A stretch of 31,206 nucleotides of DNA, taken from NCBI GenBank assembly GCA_910589665.1, contig CAJUTR010000029.1, forward strand, positions 1 to 31,206, read 5' to 3'. Below the pieces are notes generated by a model. That model worked only from the letters and a program-made list of their open reading frames with translations, made no database searches and was not told the DNA's origin. The stretch comes from an uncultured Eubacterium sp. (lineage in GTDB: Bacteria; Bacillota; Clostridia; Lachnospirales; Lachnospiraceae). Of this stretch, positions 24,364-31,206 are shown in pieces; positions within the stretch are counted from its first letter, which is position 1; every line of letters begins with the position of its first letter. The position numbers were made by a program, and so were the translations under genes.

Positions 24364-24399
24364 AAACTGCGGGAGTGCATGAGCACTTCCGCAGTTTTT
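24364..24399 (+). terminator. Terminator of pgi
   Basis: AAACTGCGGGAGTGC (24364-24378) pairs with GCACTTCCGCAGTTT (24383-24397), loop ATGA, one G-T pair, followed by TT. The A-run on the other side may let it also serve the convergent ferredoxin gene. Confidence 0.85.
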
Positions 24400-24427
24400 C
24401 AACTTACAGGGAAAATTCACTCCCACA

Positions 24428-24595
24428 TTAGTTTTCAATTGCACCTGTAGGGCATGTAGAAGCACATGCGCCACAGTCTAAACAAGCATCTGCATCAATC
24501 TCAAAGTGTGCATCTCCTTCAGAGATAGCGCCAGCTGGGCAATCAGAAGCACATGAACCACAACTGATGCAAGCATCTGTAATCTTGTATGCCAT
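24428..24595 (-). CDS. Clostridial-type 2[4Fe-4S] ferredoxin
   Basis: A 55-residue electron carrier. It has two classic C-x2-C-x2-C-x3-C-P motifs: C9, C12, C15, C19 and C38, C41, C44, C48, each binding one [4Fe-4S] cluster with the last Cys of the other motif. It is the normal size for clostridial ferredoxin, whose partners include pyruvate:ferredoxin oxidoreductase and hydrogenase. An AAGGAGG lies 8 bases before the ATG at 24595. It is transcribed away from the DUF1858 gene. Confidence 0.95.
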   Translation of the reverse strand: MAYKITDACISCGSCASDCPAGAISEGDAHFEIDADACLDCGACASTCPTGAIEN

Positions 24596-24628
24596 GATCG
24601 TATCCTCCTTTTTCTCTTAGATACATTT

Positions 24629-24657
24629 ATTTTAATACAAAGTATGAAAAAATACAA
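24629..24657 (-). promoter_or_regulatory. Promoter of the ferredoxin gene
   Basis: On the minus strand TTGTAT (24657-24652), 17 bp, TAAAAT (24634-24629). The leader would be short, about 25-30 bases, before the ATG. Confidence 0.55.
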
Positions 24658-24744
24658 GTATATTCAGGAAAATAATTGCACATAATCGGATTGAATGGAC
24701 AAAATGTGCGATCATGCTGCCGCGAATGGTAGGAAAATTGTGGC

Positions 24745-24773
24745 TTGACATTTTGGGAAACAGTGAATATAAT
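24745..24773 (+). promoter_or_regulatory. Consensus promoter of the DUF1858 gene
   Basis: A perfect TTGACA (24745-24750), 17-bp spacer and TATAAT (24768-24773): both hexamers match the sigma-A consensus in full. The leader to the ATG is about 16 bases. Confidence 0.85.
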
Positions 24774-24795
24774 CGAATAGAAAGGAGGGTATGGA

Positions 24796-25005
24796 ATGAT
24801 GGAAGTTACGAAGGACATGCTCATAGGTGAAATACTTGCCAAAGATCAGACGATTGCGGCCATTTTGATGGCGTCAGGCATGCACTGTGTCGGATGTCCC
24901 GCATCTCAGGCAGAGAGTCTTGAAGAGGCGGCGATGGTACACGGTATGGATTGTGATGAATTGGTATCTAAAATAAACGAATATTTAGCTGCAAAAGCAT
25001 CGTGA
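24796..25005 (+). CDS. DUF1858 domain small redox-type protein
   Basis: A 69-residue cytoplasmic protein matching the DUF1858 pattern: T-K-D-M-L-I-G-E-I-L, then ILMASGMHCVGCPASQAESLEEAA with a conserved C-x2-C, and a final helix. Proteins of this family are often fused to or encoded beside Fe-S and hybrid-cluster proteins; a function has not been settled. AGGAGG lies 7 bases before ATG 24796 (24799 also possible). It is divergent from a ferredoxin gene and has a consensus promoter. Confidence 0.85.
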   Translation: MMEVTKDMLIGEILAKDQTIAAILMASGMHCVGCPASQAESLEEAAMVHGMDCDELVSKINEYLAAKAS

Positions 25006-25019
25006 GTTTTTGACGCTTC

Positions 25020-25079
25020 AAAAAGGGGGTACAAAAATCTCTGGTCGGAAAAGATCCAGGATTTTCGTACCCCTTTGTC
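25020..25079. terminator. Shared terminator hairpin between DUF1858 gene and mecA
   Basis: AAAAGGGGGTACAAAAATC and its near complement GATTTTCGTACCCCTTT form a long stem with one bulge, extended by CTGG/CCAG, between convergent genes. A-runs and T-runs on both sides suit termination in both directions. Confidence 0.7.
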
Positions 25080-25088
25080 ACGTATTTA

Positions 25089-25895
25089 TCAAAGTAGGGA
25101 CAGTTTTGTAATGGCATCGTCTTTCAGGATCAGTTTATAATGTTCGTTGAAAAAATCCTGCGTAGCATATGTTAATGTTTCTTTTTTTCCGAATTCACCT
25201 AAAATAGAACACACTTTGTCAAAAGAAGCCATTTTATTGTTTTTGGATAAGATCATGTAGTATCTGCTGGTTTTCTCATCTTTCCAAACGCTGTTTTTCC
25301 CAGAATAGACACGTACGACGGCCTTGGAGGCGCTGATAATGAAATTGAGGGATGGGAACGAATACAGCCGAGATGTCGTATCCTGAGAAACTTTGGTATG
25401 CTTCTCGGAAGACTCTTTGCTGCGTTTTCTTTTTTTGAGAATTTCATGAAGAGGTATAAATTCCGAGCCGGTATCGTCCGCTTCGGCAATGATTTCGTTT
25501 AATTGTTCGAAACAATTGATCAGATCGTCTTCAAACTCATCCGGCTCATCTTCTATATCTTCGTCATAGAAGTCCTCATCTTCGTCTTCATCTACAAATT
25601 TATTTGCAATATTTCCAAATTTTGAAAATTTCTCTTCAAATTCATCAGGGTCTTCCACTTTAGTTATAACAAGGACGATCGATTCTTTTGAAGTTGGAAT
25701 CGCCTCGATCATAAGTGGAATGTCATCTGCATCAAACCCAAAGTCCAAGCTTGCCTGTTCCATCATATCTCGAAAAAGTTCTTTTGCCCGGTCGGAACCG
25801 TATGCCAGTTCACTGATCTTCAACTGACGTTCTGATAAATCACGTTTACTAAGGATACAGCGTATCTGATTGTCGTTGATGCGTTCAATTCTCAC
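25089..25895 (-). CDS. mecA: Adaptor protein MecA
   Basis: MecA delivers substrates to the ClpC-ClpP protease and in Bacillus targets the competence factor ComK. The 268-residue product has the family N-terminus (MRIERINDNQIRCILSKRDL), the substrate-binding N domain to about 80, and a very acidic linker at 102-124 (EDEDEDFYDED type). The ClpC-binding C domain starts near 175 with SFPSLNFIISASKAV and includes SRYYMILSK. It is about 50 residues longer than Bacillus MecA, mostly in the linker. The GTG start at 25895 follows AAGGAAG by 7 bases. Its clients here are unknown. Confidence 0.9.
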   Translation of the reverse strand: MRIERINDNQIRCILSKRDLSERQLKISELAYGSDRAKELFRDMMEQASLDFGFDADDIPLMIEAIPTSKESIVLVITKVEDPDEFEEKFSKFGNIANKFVDEDEDEDFYDEDIEDEPDEFEDDLINCFEQLNEIIAEADDTGSEFIPLHEILKKRKRSKESSEKHTKVSQDTTSRLYSFPSLNFIISASKAVVRVYSGKNSVWKDEKTSRYYMILSKNNKMASFDKVCSILGEFGKKETLTYATQDFFNEHYKLILKDDAITKLSLL

Positions 25896-25937
25896 AAACC
25901 CACTTCCTTTCTGTATTATTTGAAGTTATATGAAAAA

Positions 25938-25966
25938 AGTATAAATTATATTGTGAATAAAGTCAA
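25938..25966 (-). promoter_or_regulatory. Promoter of mecA
   Basis: Minus strand TTGACT (25966-25961), 17 bp, TATACT (25943-25938). It is 42 bases from the GTG start. Confidence 0.75.
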
Positions 25967-26083
25967 CATGTTGGGAGTAGAAAATTTGCCCAAATTTTTC
26001 TTAGATTTCAGGAATCATTCCTGACTTTATGTATGAACAACCATTTTCACGTATAAACGACAGTTTTTACGTTCATACGACAC

Positions 26084-26113
26084 TTGATTTTTAGGGCGTC
26101 TAGATATTATAAT
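26084..26113 (+). promoter_or_regulatory. Promoter of a long leader before the small protein gene
   Basis: TTGATT (26084-26089), 18 bp, TATAAT (26108-26113). Predicted transcription start is near 26120, leaving about 250 bases before the next start codon. Confidence 0.6.
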
Positions 26114-26369
26114 ATGTATAAAGATAAAAGATATTCTAGAAGGGGGCGTGATATAAATTAGGGGCAGAAGGTTTCGTTCAGCATCTTTCCTGATCAATCT
26201 GATTATTCTATTAGCAATGTCGCTCTGATATCCAATGGAATGAAAATTGATACAAAACACACAGGCAGCGGGAGAATGTCTTTTATCTTATATTTACGGA
26301 AAGGAATTGTTTTTGCATCACGGCATCACTTCCTTTTATCTTATCATACAGTTTTGGGGGGATTTTTAG
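26114..26369 (+). other. Long untranslated leader with candidate alternative pairings
   Basis: No gene is supported here. AAGATAAAAGA (26121-26131), at the predicted 5' end, is fully complementary to TCTTTTATCTT (26279-26289). Its first nine bases are also complementary to TTTTATCTT at 26334-26342, next to the GGGGGG ribosome binding site. The two pairings exclude each other, which is how some attenuators and riboswitches are built; the segments are AT-rich and may match by chance. A frame at 26161-26402 is open but lacks an early start codon. Confidence 0.35.
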
Positions 26370-26606
26370 TTGAGAGAGACTTCATGGCTCCGAGATGAGC
26401 TGGAGAGGGCAAAGACGATGGGGCTGACAGTACAGATCGAGGGCAGGACATGCACATACAGTAGTCCAGATGAGCTTTTGAGTATACTGGAAGAACCGAC
26501 GTACATGCTCGATTATATAAGTGACGATGAAGGAAGAATAACTGGCATTTGCTTTGACAAAGTAAATGAAAGGGACATCATCGGAAAAGCGGATTCCGAA
26601 CAATAG
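26370..26606 (+). CDS. Small unknown acidic protein
   Basis: A 78-residue product beginning RETSWLRDELERAKTMGLTVQ after the TTG start and containing SSPDELLSILEEPTYMLDYI and a final DEGRITGICFDKV. Sequence composition looks like a real soluble protein (a helix, then strands), but I do not recognise the family. TTG 26370 follows directly after an in-frame TAG and lies 8 bases after GGGGGG. It has a promoter far upstream and a hairpin downstream at 26704-26747. Confidence 0.6.
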   Translation: MRETSWLRDELERAKTMGLTVQIEGRTCTYSSPDELLSILEEPTYMLDYISDDEGRITGICFDKVNERDIIGKADSEQ

Positions 26607-26703
26607 CGCAAAACTAAGGTGCAAATTTCAATGAAGGAATTTAATTTGTGCGTTGACCGGAAAAAGATAGGGTGGTTAAGTGAAAAGAACTTAAATTTGG
26701 ACG

Positions 26704-26747
26704 AAAAAAGAGAGTCTCTGGCGCCTGAAGGCGAGGGACTCCCTTTT
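26704..26747 (+). terminator. Terminator after the small unknown gene
   Basis: CGCC-TGAA-GGCG forms the tip and AGAGAGTCTCT pairs imperfectly with AGGGACTCCCT below it, followed by TTTT. One A-C mismatch and a two-base bulge weaken it. Confidence 0.55.
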
Positions 26748-26784
26748 AAATATGTAGATTGTTTTTTGATCCCCGGTTTTTTAC

Positions 26785-27432
26785 CTATGCTTCGTGACGG
26801 GGGTTTTCCTTTATCAGATTTGCATAGCGGGTAATTTCAGTTAGCAGCTGGATGCGGTCATCCATAGAGGCAAGCTGTCCCGCATGGATGATGGATTCAC
26901 CCTTTCCTGTACTTACATATCTGGGTTTGGAATGGTTCAGTGTCAGTGTAAGTAAGTCTTTGCGGCATTGAGGACAAGGGCAGATACCTAAAACATCTAA
27001 ATTTTTATCAATTTCCGACTGGATCAGATCTTCCATTACATTGTGCACCCTCCGGGTTTTACCAATATGGATCAGATTCAGGATCCTTTGCCTGGTAATG
27101 GCTGGATCGAGCGGTTTTGAGAGAATATCGTCAGCTCCCATAGTAATTGCCTGTGCGGCGTTCCCAGTCGATGCTGCCGCTGTTAAGATCAGGATCGGAA
27201 CATCCCGATATAAATAGTGATCTCGAACACCCTTTAGTATACTGAATTCATCCTGCACGGCTTTTTCCAGGTCTAAAAGAATCAGATCAATGGGAGTGAT
27301 ACTATCTTTTAAATAGGAATTTACCTCTGCCTGATTTGAAAGCGGAATATATTCATAATCCGTTTTCAGTAAGTCTGATAACATGCCCTGTGCCTGTCTG
27401 TCATCGTCAATGAATAGTATTCTGTTTTTCAT
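26785..27432 (-). CDS. Response regulator: receiver domain fused to a ComFB domain
   Basis: The 215-residue product has a receiver domain (1-122) with acidic pocket D9-D11, phospho-acceptor D54 in LILLDLEK, T84 and K106, all present. Residues about 127-185 match the late-competence ComFB domain: VHNVMEDLIQSEIDKNL, then CPCPQCRKDLLTLTLNHSKP and RYV; the cysteines are C151, C153 and C156. ComFB-type proteins have been reported to bind cyclic di-GMP in cyanobacteria. There is no DNA-binding domain and no adjacent histidine kinase. The ATG at 27432 follows AAAGGA by 5 bases; ATG 27438 overlaps that site. Output is probably protein or nucleotide binding. Confidence 0.82.
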   Translation of the reverse strand: MKNRILFIDDDRQAQGMLSDLLKTDYEYIPLSNQAEVNSYLKDSITPIDLILLDLEKAVQDEFSILKGVRDHYLYRDVPILILTAAASTGNAAQAITMGADDILSKPLDPAITRQRILNLIHIGKTRRVHNVMEDLIQSEIDKNLDVLGICPCPQCRKDLLTLTLNHSKPRYVSTGKGESIIHAGQLASMDDRIQLLTEITRYANLIKENPRHEA

Positions 27433-27511
27433 GTTCATCCTTTCTCCCTAGCCACATCTGCGTCAACAGACATGTTAATGTTATAACGATAGTTATATAT
27501 CCATTACCAGT

Positions 27512-27564
27512 TTAGCACACTTCTGTCAAAATTTCCATAGGAAATTTTGACAGAAGTGTGCTAA
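27512..27564. repeat. Perfect 25-bp palindrome with 3-base spacer
   Basis: 27512-27536 is exactly complementary to 27540-27564, with ATA between. Each arm reads outward from the centre as GGAAATTTTGACAG then AAGTGTGCTAA, so each carries a TTGACA-like hexamer facing away from the axis. It lies between the divergent response regulator and Wzy-like genes, with no T-run beside it. The remaining 27439-27694 sequence is AT-rich and shows no gene. Confidence 0.85.
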
Positions 27565-27694
27565 TTGACGTAAAAATGAAAAAAACAAACAGAAAAGGGA
27601 AACAGATTTATGAAAAAGTGTCAAAAACAGTAGATAATCCTTTAAAAATGTAGTATGATATTTTTGCATACTAAAAAGCGAAGGGGAAAAGAAA

Positions 27695-29668
27695 ATGAAA
27701 TATGCAAAAAAAAATAGTACAACAAAAAAAGATATAAATAAGCTATTGCCGATGCTGATCGCGCTCTGCCTGATTCCTTTTGTAATTCTAACAAAGGATT
27801 ATGAGACAGAATTTTCGGAATTTGTCTGGTTCAATATGACAGAGATCTCCCAGATTGATTCGTTTGAGCATGCTAAGAGCATATGCGTTGTGGTCATGGG
27901 GGTGTTAGCAGCTGTTGTTATTTTGATTTCCGAATGGTTGAATTATAAACAGAAAAAGAGGTTATTTGAGAATTGTGACATTAAGATCCTCGTGCTATGC
28001 GCCGTGTATTTTGTTATGGTCATTGTTTCCGCTGTTTGTAGCAGTTATCCGAATTTTGCGTTTACAGGAGGCGGATACGGGCAGTGGCAGACAATGTGGG
28101 TACTCTTAGCGAATGTTTTACTGTTTTTGTATGCGTATATGTTTGTTGATTCAGAAAATAAAGTATCTGTGGTCATAAAATGTCTGATGGTTACGGTTGG
28201 GGGTCTTGCCCTGATCGGCGTCATGCAGACAACGGGACATAATCCGTTGAGCTGGGATTGGGTACAAAAGATCATAACAAGCCAGAGTAGTATCAATGGT
28301 ATCACATTTAAAGAAGGAATTTCAAATGTTATCATTACATTCAGCAATCCTAACTATGTAGGGCCGTTTGTTGCGCTAGTGTTTCCTATCGTCGCGGCGT
28401 TTGTGACGATCCGCGCCTCCAAAGAAGATGGGAAAACGATGGTATGCCGGATCGCAGGGATTGCTATCATCATAGGTCTTTTCGTCTCGCTGTTCGGATC
28501 TTCGTCATCGGCGGGCGCGATCGCGGTAATGACTGGCATAGCCGTAGCGGTACTTCTCATTCTCGTGAATGCGTTGACAAAAAAGAGTGGTGAATGCGAA
28601 AGGGAAGAGGGGAGAGGGAATCGTCGGAAAACGGGTGCGATCATCGGAGCGGCCGCCGTTGTGATCTTAGTGGCAGGAATTGGCGTATCCCAGACAGAGT
28701 TTTTCAAAAATACGGTAAATAAACTGCTTCAGGGAAGCGAGGATACGAGGAACATTGCCTCGATCGTCAATTTGGACAAAGGACTTGATGTGACATTGCG
28801 AAATGATGAGAAATTTGTTCTTACACCGACGTATGCGGAAGGGCAGAATGTTTCGTTCCAGGCATATGATGCGGATAATAAAGAAATCCCAGTCGAGTGG
28901 TCAGCAGAAAAGGGTCGTTTTGTGTTAAACGATGAGAGGTTTCAAATGGTTACCCTTGGAATCGCGAATTTTAATGTGGACGATCAGGTATATCCGGGAT
29001 TTCGTTTTTACGATACCCCGAATCAGATTGAATGGATTTTTATGTATAAGGATAATGAGTGGCAGTATTACACGCCGTTTGGCAAATTTACAAAACTACA
29101 TGAGGTAGAGAGTTTTGGGTTCAAGGATTACCAGAACATCGCTAACCGTCGTGGATTTATATGGTCGCGGACGATTCCTCTCATGAAAAAGTATTGGTTT
29201 AAGGGGATTGGCCCAAATGCGTTTATCATTGCTTTTCCCAATGATGATTTTGTCGGCTCGAAGCGTGTTGGGGGAAATACAACGCTTGTGGATAAACCGC
29301 ATAACGCGTTTTTGCAGATCTATATCCAGACAGGCGGTATTTCAGCGATCGCCTATGCCGGATTATGGATTTTCTATATATGTGGAAGCGTGCGGCTGTT
29401 CTGGCGCCGGAAGCATTTTACTGACACGGAGAAGATCGGATTTGGACTTATGATCGGTATTTTCTCATTTGCTGTAGCTGGACTGACGAATGATACCGTG
29501 GTTGGATCCCAAAATATGTATTGGATCCTGCTTGGAACCGGTTTTGCTATTAATCGTGTCATTCAGAAGAACCGAGAGGCGGTCAGGATCGAAGCAGAGA
29601 GGGAGGCTGCCCGCCAGAGAGAAAAGGAGCAGGAAAAACAGCTTAGATTGAAAAAGAAAAAGCGATAA
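27695..29668 (+). CDS. O-antigen ligase / Wzy-like polysaccharide polymerase
   Basis: A polytopic membrane protein of 657 residues that would polymerise or ligate lipid-linked glycan outside the membrane. It has about ten hydrophobic helices. A large extracytoplasmic loop runs from about 333 to 534; it contains a beta-rich section (355-475) and the RRGFIWSRTIPLMKKYWFKG segment. After the loop comes the family motif KPHNAFLQIYIQTGG. The C-terminus is a basic, cytoplasmic coiled-coil-like tail (residues 625-657). A short GGGGA site lies 7 bases before the ATG. The next gene is a priming transferase, so both belong to a surface polysaccharide locus continuing beyond the window. Confidence 0.82.
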   Translation: MKYAKKNSTTKKDINKLLPMLIALCLIPFVILTKDYETEFSEFVWFNMTEISQIDSFEHAKSICVVVMGVLAAVVILISEWLNYKQKKRLFENCDIKILVLCAVYFVMVIVSAVCSSYPNFAFTGGGYGQWQTMWVLLANVLLFLYAYMFVDSENKVSVVIKCLMVTVGGLALIGVMQTTGHNPLSWDWVQKIITSQSSINGITFKEGISNVIITFSNPNYVGPFVALVFPIVAAFVTIRASKEDGKTMVCRIAGIAIIIGLFVSLFGSSSSAGAIAVMTGIAVAVLLILVNALTKKSGECEREEGRGNRRKTGAIIGAAAVVILVAGIGVSQTEFFKNTVNKLLQGSEDTRNIASIVNLDKGLDVTLRNDEKFVLTPTYAEGQNVSFQAYDADNKEIPVEWSAEKGRFVLNDERFQMVTLGIANFNVDDQVYPGFRFYDTPNQIEWIFMYKDNEWQYYTPFGKFTKLHEVESFGFKDYQNIANRRGFIWSRTIPLMKKYWFKGIGPNAFIIAFPNDDFVGSKRVGGNTTLVDKPHNAFLQIYIQTGGISAIAYAGLWIFYICGSVRLFWRRKHFTDTEKIGFGLMIGIFSFAVAGLTNDTVVGSQNMYWILLGTGFAINRVIQKNREAVRIEAEREAARQREKEQEKQLRLKKKKR

Positions 29669-29691
29669 AAGACGCAGAAAAGAGGAAAGGT

Positions 29692-31104
29692 ATGAAAAAC
29701 TATGATCCTTACAAGAAGACGATCCTGTTCTTCTTGTCCTTGATCAATATTGTTTTAATGACCGTACTTTTTGGACTTTTTTGGTATAAATTCTTTGCCG
29801 GGACGATGTACGTATATCGTTTTTACCGCAGGGGAAATTATGTCATGATTTTATTGTATTCGGTATTCCTCGTGTTTTTTTCCCGTATGTATGGCGCCAT
29901 GAAGATTGGGCAGCTGCGCAGGATCGAGGTGATCTTGTCACAGTATCTCTCGATATTTATTGCCAATGTGATCACGTATATGATCGTCTGCCTTCTGGCG
30001 TTTCGCATGATCGACGTTGTGCCTATGCTCCTCATGACGATGGGGGATTTTGTTATCACTACTTTGTGGACCTTTTGTGCGGGGAAAGTTTACAGCCGGA
30101 TCTTCCAGTCGTGGAAGATATTACTGATCTACGGGGAACGTCCGGCGACTGATCTTGTGTATAAAGTAGAAGAACGCCGTGATAAGTATGCCATTCATGA
30201 TGCGATAAACGTAAATGAGGGACTTAATGCCATTGCGGAGAAAGTGAAGGACTTTGAGGCGGTGATCATCGGGGATATCGGCGTGCAGCAGCGAAATGAG
30301 GTTTTGAAATTCTGTTATGGCAATGGGATACGCGCTTACGTGATCCCTAAGATTTCAGACATTATTATGATGGGCAGCGACCGTATCCATATTTTTGACA
30401 CGCCATTCCTTCTTGCTAGAGGATATGCGATGAGTTTTGACCAGCGCTTCTGGAAGCGCACGCTGGATCTCGTTCTGGCTGTACCGATGCTGATCGTCTC
30501 GTCCCCGATCATGCTGATTGTGGCGCTGGTGATCAAACTGTATGATGGAGGCGCTGTTTTTTATAAACAGATCCGGTGTACGGAGGGCGGCCGGGAATTT
30601 GAGATCATCAAGTTCCGCAGTATGGTGGAGGACGCGGAACGTGACGGGGTGGCAAAGCTGGCATCCGTAAGGGATACCCGTATCACGCCGTTTGGAAAGT
30701 TCATCCGGGCGACGAGGATTGATGAACTGCCTCAGCTTTTTAATGTCATAAAGGGAGAGATGTCCTTTGTCGGGCCGCGTCCGGAACGGCCGGAGATTAT
30801 CCGGGAATATATGGAGAGTATGCCGGAATTTGAATTTCGGATGAGAGTGAAAGCGGGATTGACGGGATTTGCGCAGATTTATGGAAAATACAATACGATT
30901 CCGTATGATAAGTTGAAGCTGGATCTGTTTTATATTGAAAATTACAGCCTCTGGCTCGATATCAAGCTGTTTTTAATGACGGTTAAGATCATCTTAAAGA
31001 GGGAGGCGACCGAGGGGATCAGTGATTCGCAGGTCACAGCGGCCAAAGACAAAGATACATCAGACGTCTCACAGGTCGTAAAAGGTATTGTGAAGAAGGA
31101 TTAA
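29692..31104 (+). CDS. Polyprenyl-phosphate sugar phosphotransferase (priming glycosyltransferase)
   Basis: Membrane enzyme that starts a glycan by moving a sugar-phosphate to undecaprenyl phosphate. The 470-residue product has four N-terminal helices (to about 125) and a Rossmann-like middle region (ILLIYGERPATDLVYKV). The catalytic bacterial sugar-transferase domain begins near 255: a re-entrant helix with SSPIMLIVALVIKL, then FEIIKFRSM with DAERDG, the DELPQLFNVIKGEMSFVGPR block, and KAGLTGFAQI. AGGAAAGG precedes the ATG. The sugar used cannot be told from sequence. Confidence 0.92.
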   Translation: MKNYDPYKKTILFFLSLINIVLMTVLFGLFWYKFFAGTMYVYRFYRRGNYVMILLYSVFLVFFSRMYGAMKIGQLRRIEVILSQYLSIFIANVITYMIVCLLAFRMIDVVPMLLMTMGDFVITTLWTFCAGKVYSRIFQSWKILLIYGERPATDLVYKVEERRDKYAIHDAINVNEGLNAIAEKVKDFEAVIIGDIGVQQRNEVLKFCYGNGIRAYVIPKISDIIMMGSDRIHIFDTPFLLARGYAMSFDQRFWKRTLDLVLAVPMLIVSSPIMLIVALVIKLYDGGAVFYKQIRCTEGGREFEIIKFRSMVEDAERDGVAKLASVRDTRITPFGKFIRATRIDELPQLFNVIKGEMSFVGPRPERPEIIREYMESMPEFEFRMRVKAGLTGFAQIYGKYNTIPYDKLKLDLFYIENYSLWLDIKLFLMTVKIILKREATEGISDSQVTAAKDKDTSDVSQVVKGIVKKD

Positions 31105-31159
31105 AGAAACTCAAAATCAACTTTGGCAGTTATGCCCGTTGATTTTGAGTTTCTTTTTT
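31103..31159 (+). terminator. Strong terminator of the polysaccharide gene pair
   Basis: AAAGAAACTCAAAATCAAC (31103-31121) pairs perfectly over 19 bp with 31138-31156. An inner GGCA/TGCC hairpin forms the tip, and TTT follows. It marks the end of this transcript. The last 47 bases of the window show no gene. Confidence 0.9.
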
Positions 31160-31206
31160 GCTTTATAGGAAATTCCGACTTTTTGTGGCACAAAGAAAAG
31201 CGTATA

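Noticed and set aside
26027..26260. 77-codon minus-strand open frame
   Set aside because: It runs across the predicted promoter at 26084-26113, has no ribosome binding site and an odd composition rich in Ile, Arg and Ser.
26161..26402. Continuous plus-strand open frame of about 80 codons in the leader
   Set aside because: It lacks a start codon near its beginning, overlaps the start of the 26370 gene in another frame and resembles no protein I know; chance or an old gene remnant.
26619..26834. 71-codon open frame after the small gene
   Set aside because: It spans a terminator hairpin and enters the 3' end of the convergent response regulator.
27526..27576. Full divergent promoters built on the TTGACA hexamers of the palindrome
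   Set aside because: At 17-18 bp spacing only poor -10 candidates exist on either side, so no promoter was annotated.
1..31206. CRISPR arrays, insertion sequences, prophage or integrative element ends
   Set aside because: No regularly spaced repeats, transposase, integrase or recombinase motifs, and no duplicated tRNA end were seen.

Overview
The window looks like chromosome from a motile, spore-forming, Gram-positive anaerobe of the Clostridia, most likely Lachnospiraceae. This is inferred from the gene families (SpoIIR, MecA, a clostridial 2[4Fe-4S] ferredoxin, DUF1858, a single-membrane Tad locus, a flagellin island), AGGAGG-type ribosome binding sites, frequent TTG/GTG starts, and a small tRNA-Gly(CCC) with no encoded CCA. 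No transposase, integrase, phage gene or CRISPR array is visible, so it reads as native chromosome.

Layout. (1) 1-2.0 kb: the tail of an unknown gene, tRNA-Gly with its own promoter and terminator, and ispE (-) divergent from spoIIR (+). (2) 2.0-6.9 kb: a flagellar filament operon behind a sigma-28-type promoter. It holds a large repeat-bearing protein (probable DUF6240, with a FliK-like C-terminus), a cysteine-rich flagellin and FliS, and ends in a terminator that runs into a convergent DUF2508 gene. (3) 7.26-17.36 kb: a nearly complete Gram-positive Tad/Flp pilus operon. Its order is prepilin peptidase, TadZ-like, TadA ATPase, TadB, TadC, Flp1-type pilin, DUF5702-like protein, TadE-like pseudopilin with two Cys/His modules, second prepilin peptidase, TadE-like pseudopilin, FHA protein. 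A long intercistronic hairpin sits in the middle. (4) 17.3-22.9 kb: a RACo-like ferredoxin/ASKHA protein (-), rhomboid protease, flavodoxin-SCP2 fusion, HIT protein, MurG and an unknown membrane protein. (5) 22.9-25.9 kb: pgi, a ferredoxin divergent from a DUF1858 protein, and mecA. (6) 26.0-27.7 kb: a long untranslated leader before a small unknown protein, a receiver-ComFB response regulator, and a perfect 25-bp palindrome. (7) 27.7-31.1 kb: an O-antigen-ligase/Wzy-like protein and a priming sugar-phosphate transferase, closed by a strong terminator.

How the genes fit together. The window is rich in surface machinery: flagellar filament, Tad pilus and surface polysaccharide, with three possible regulators (an FHA protein, a receiver-ComFB protein of a family linked to c-di-GMP, and MecA). 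The points most worth pursuing are the flagellar DUF6240/FliK-like protein with its own sigma-28-like promoter, the receiver-ComFB fusion, the Cys/His pseudopilin, the ten-cysteine flagellin, and three unexplained structured non-coding elements (14250-14347, 26114-26369, 27512-27564).
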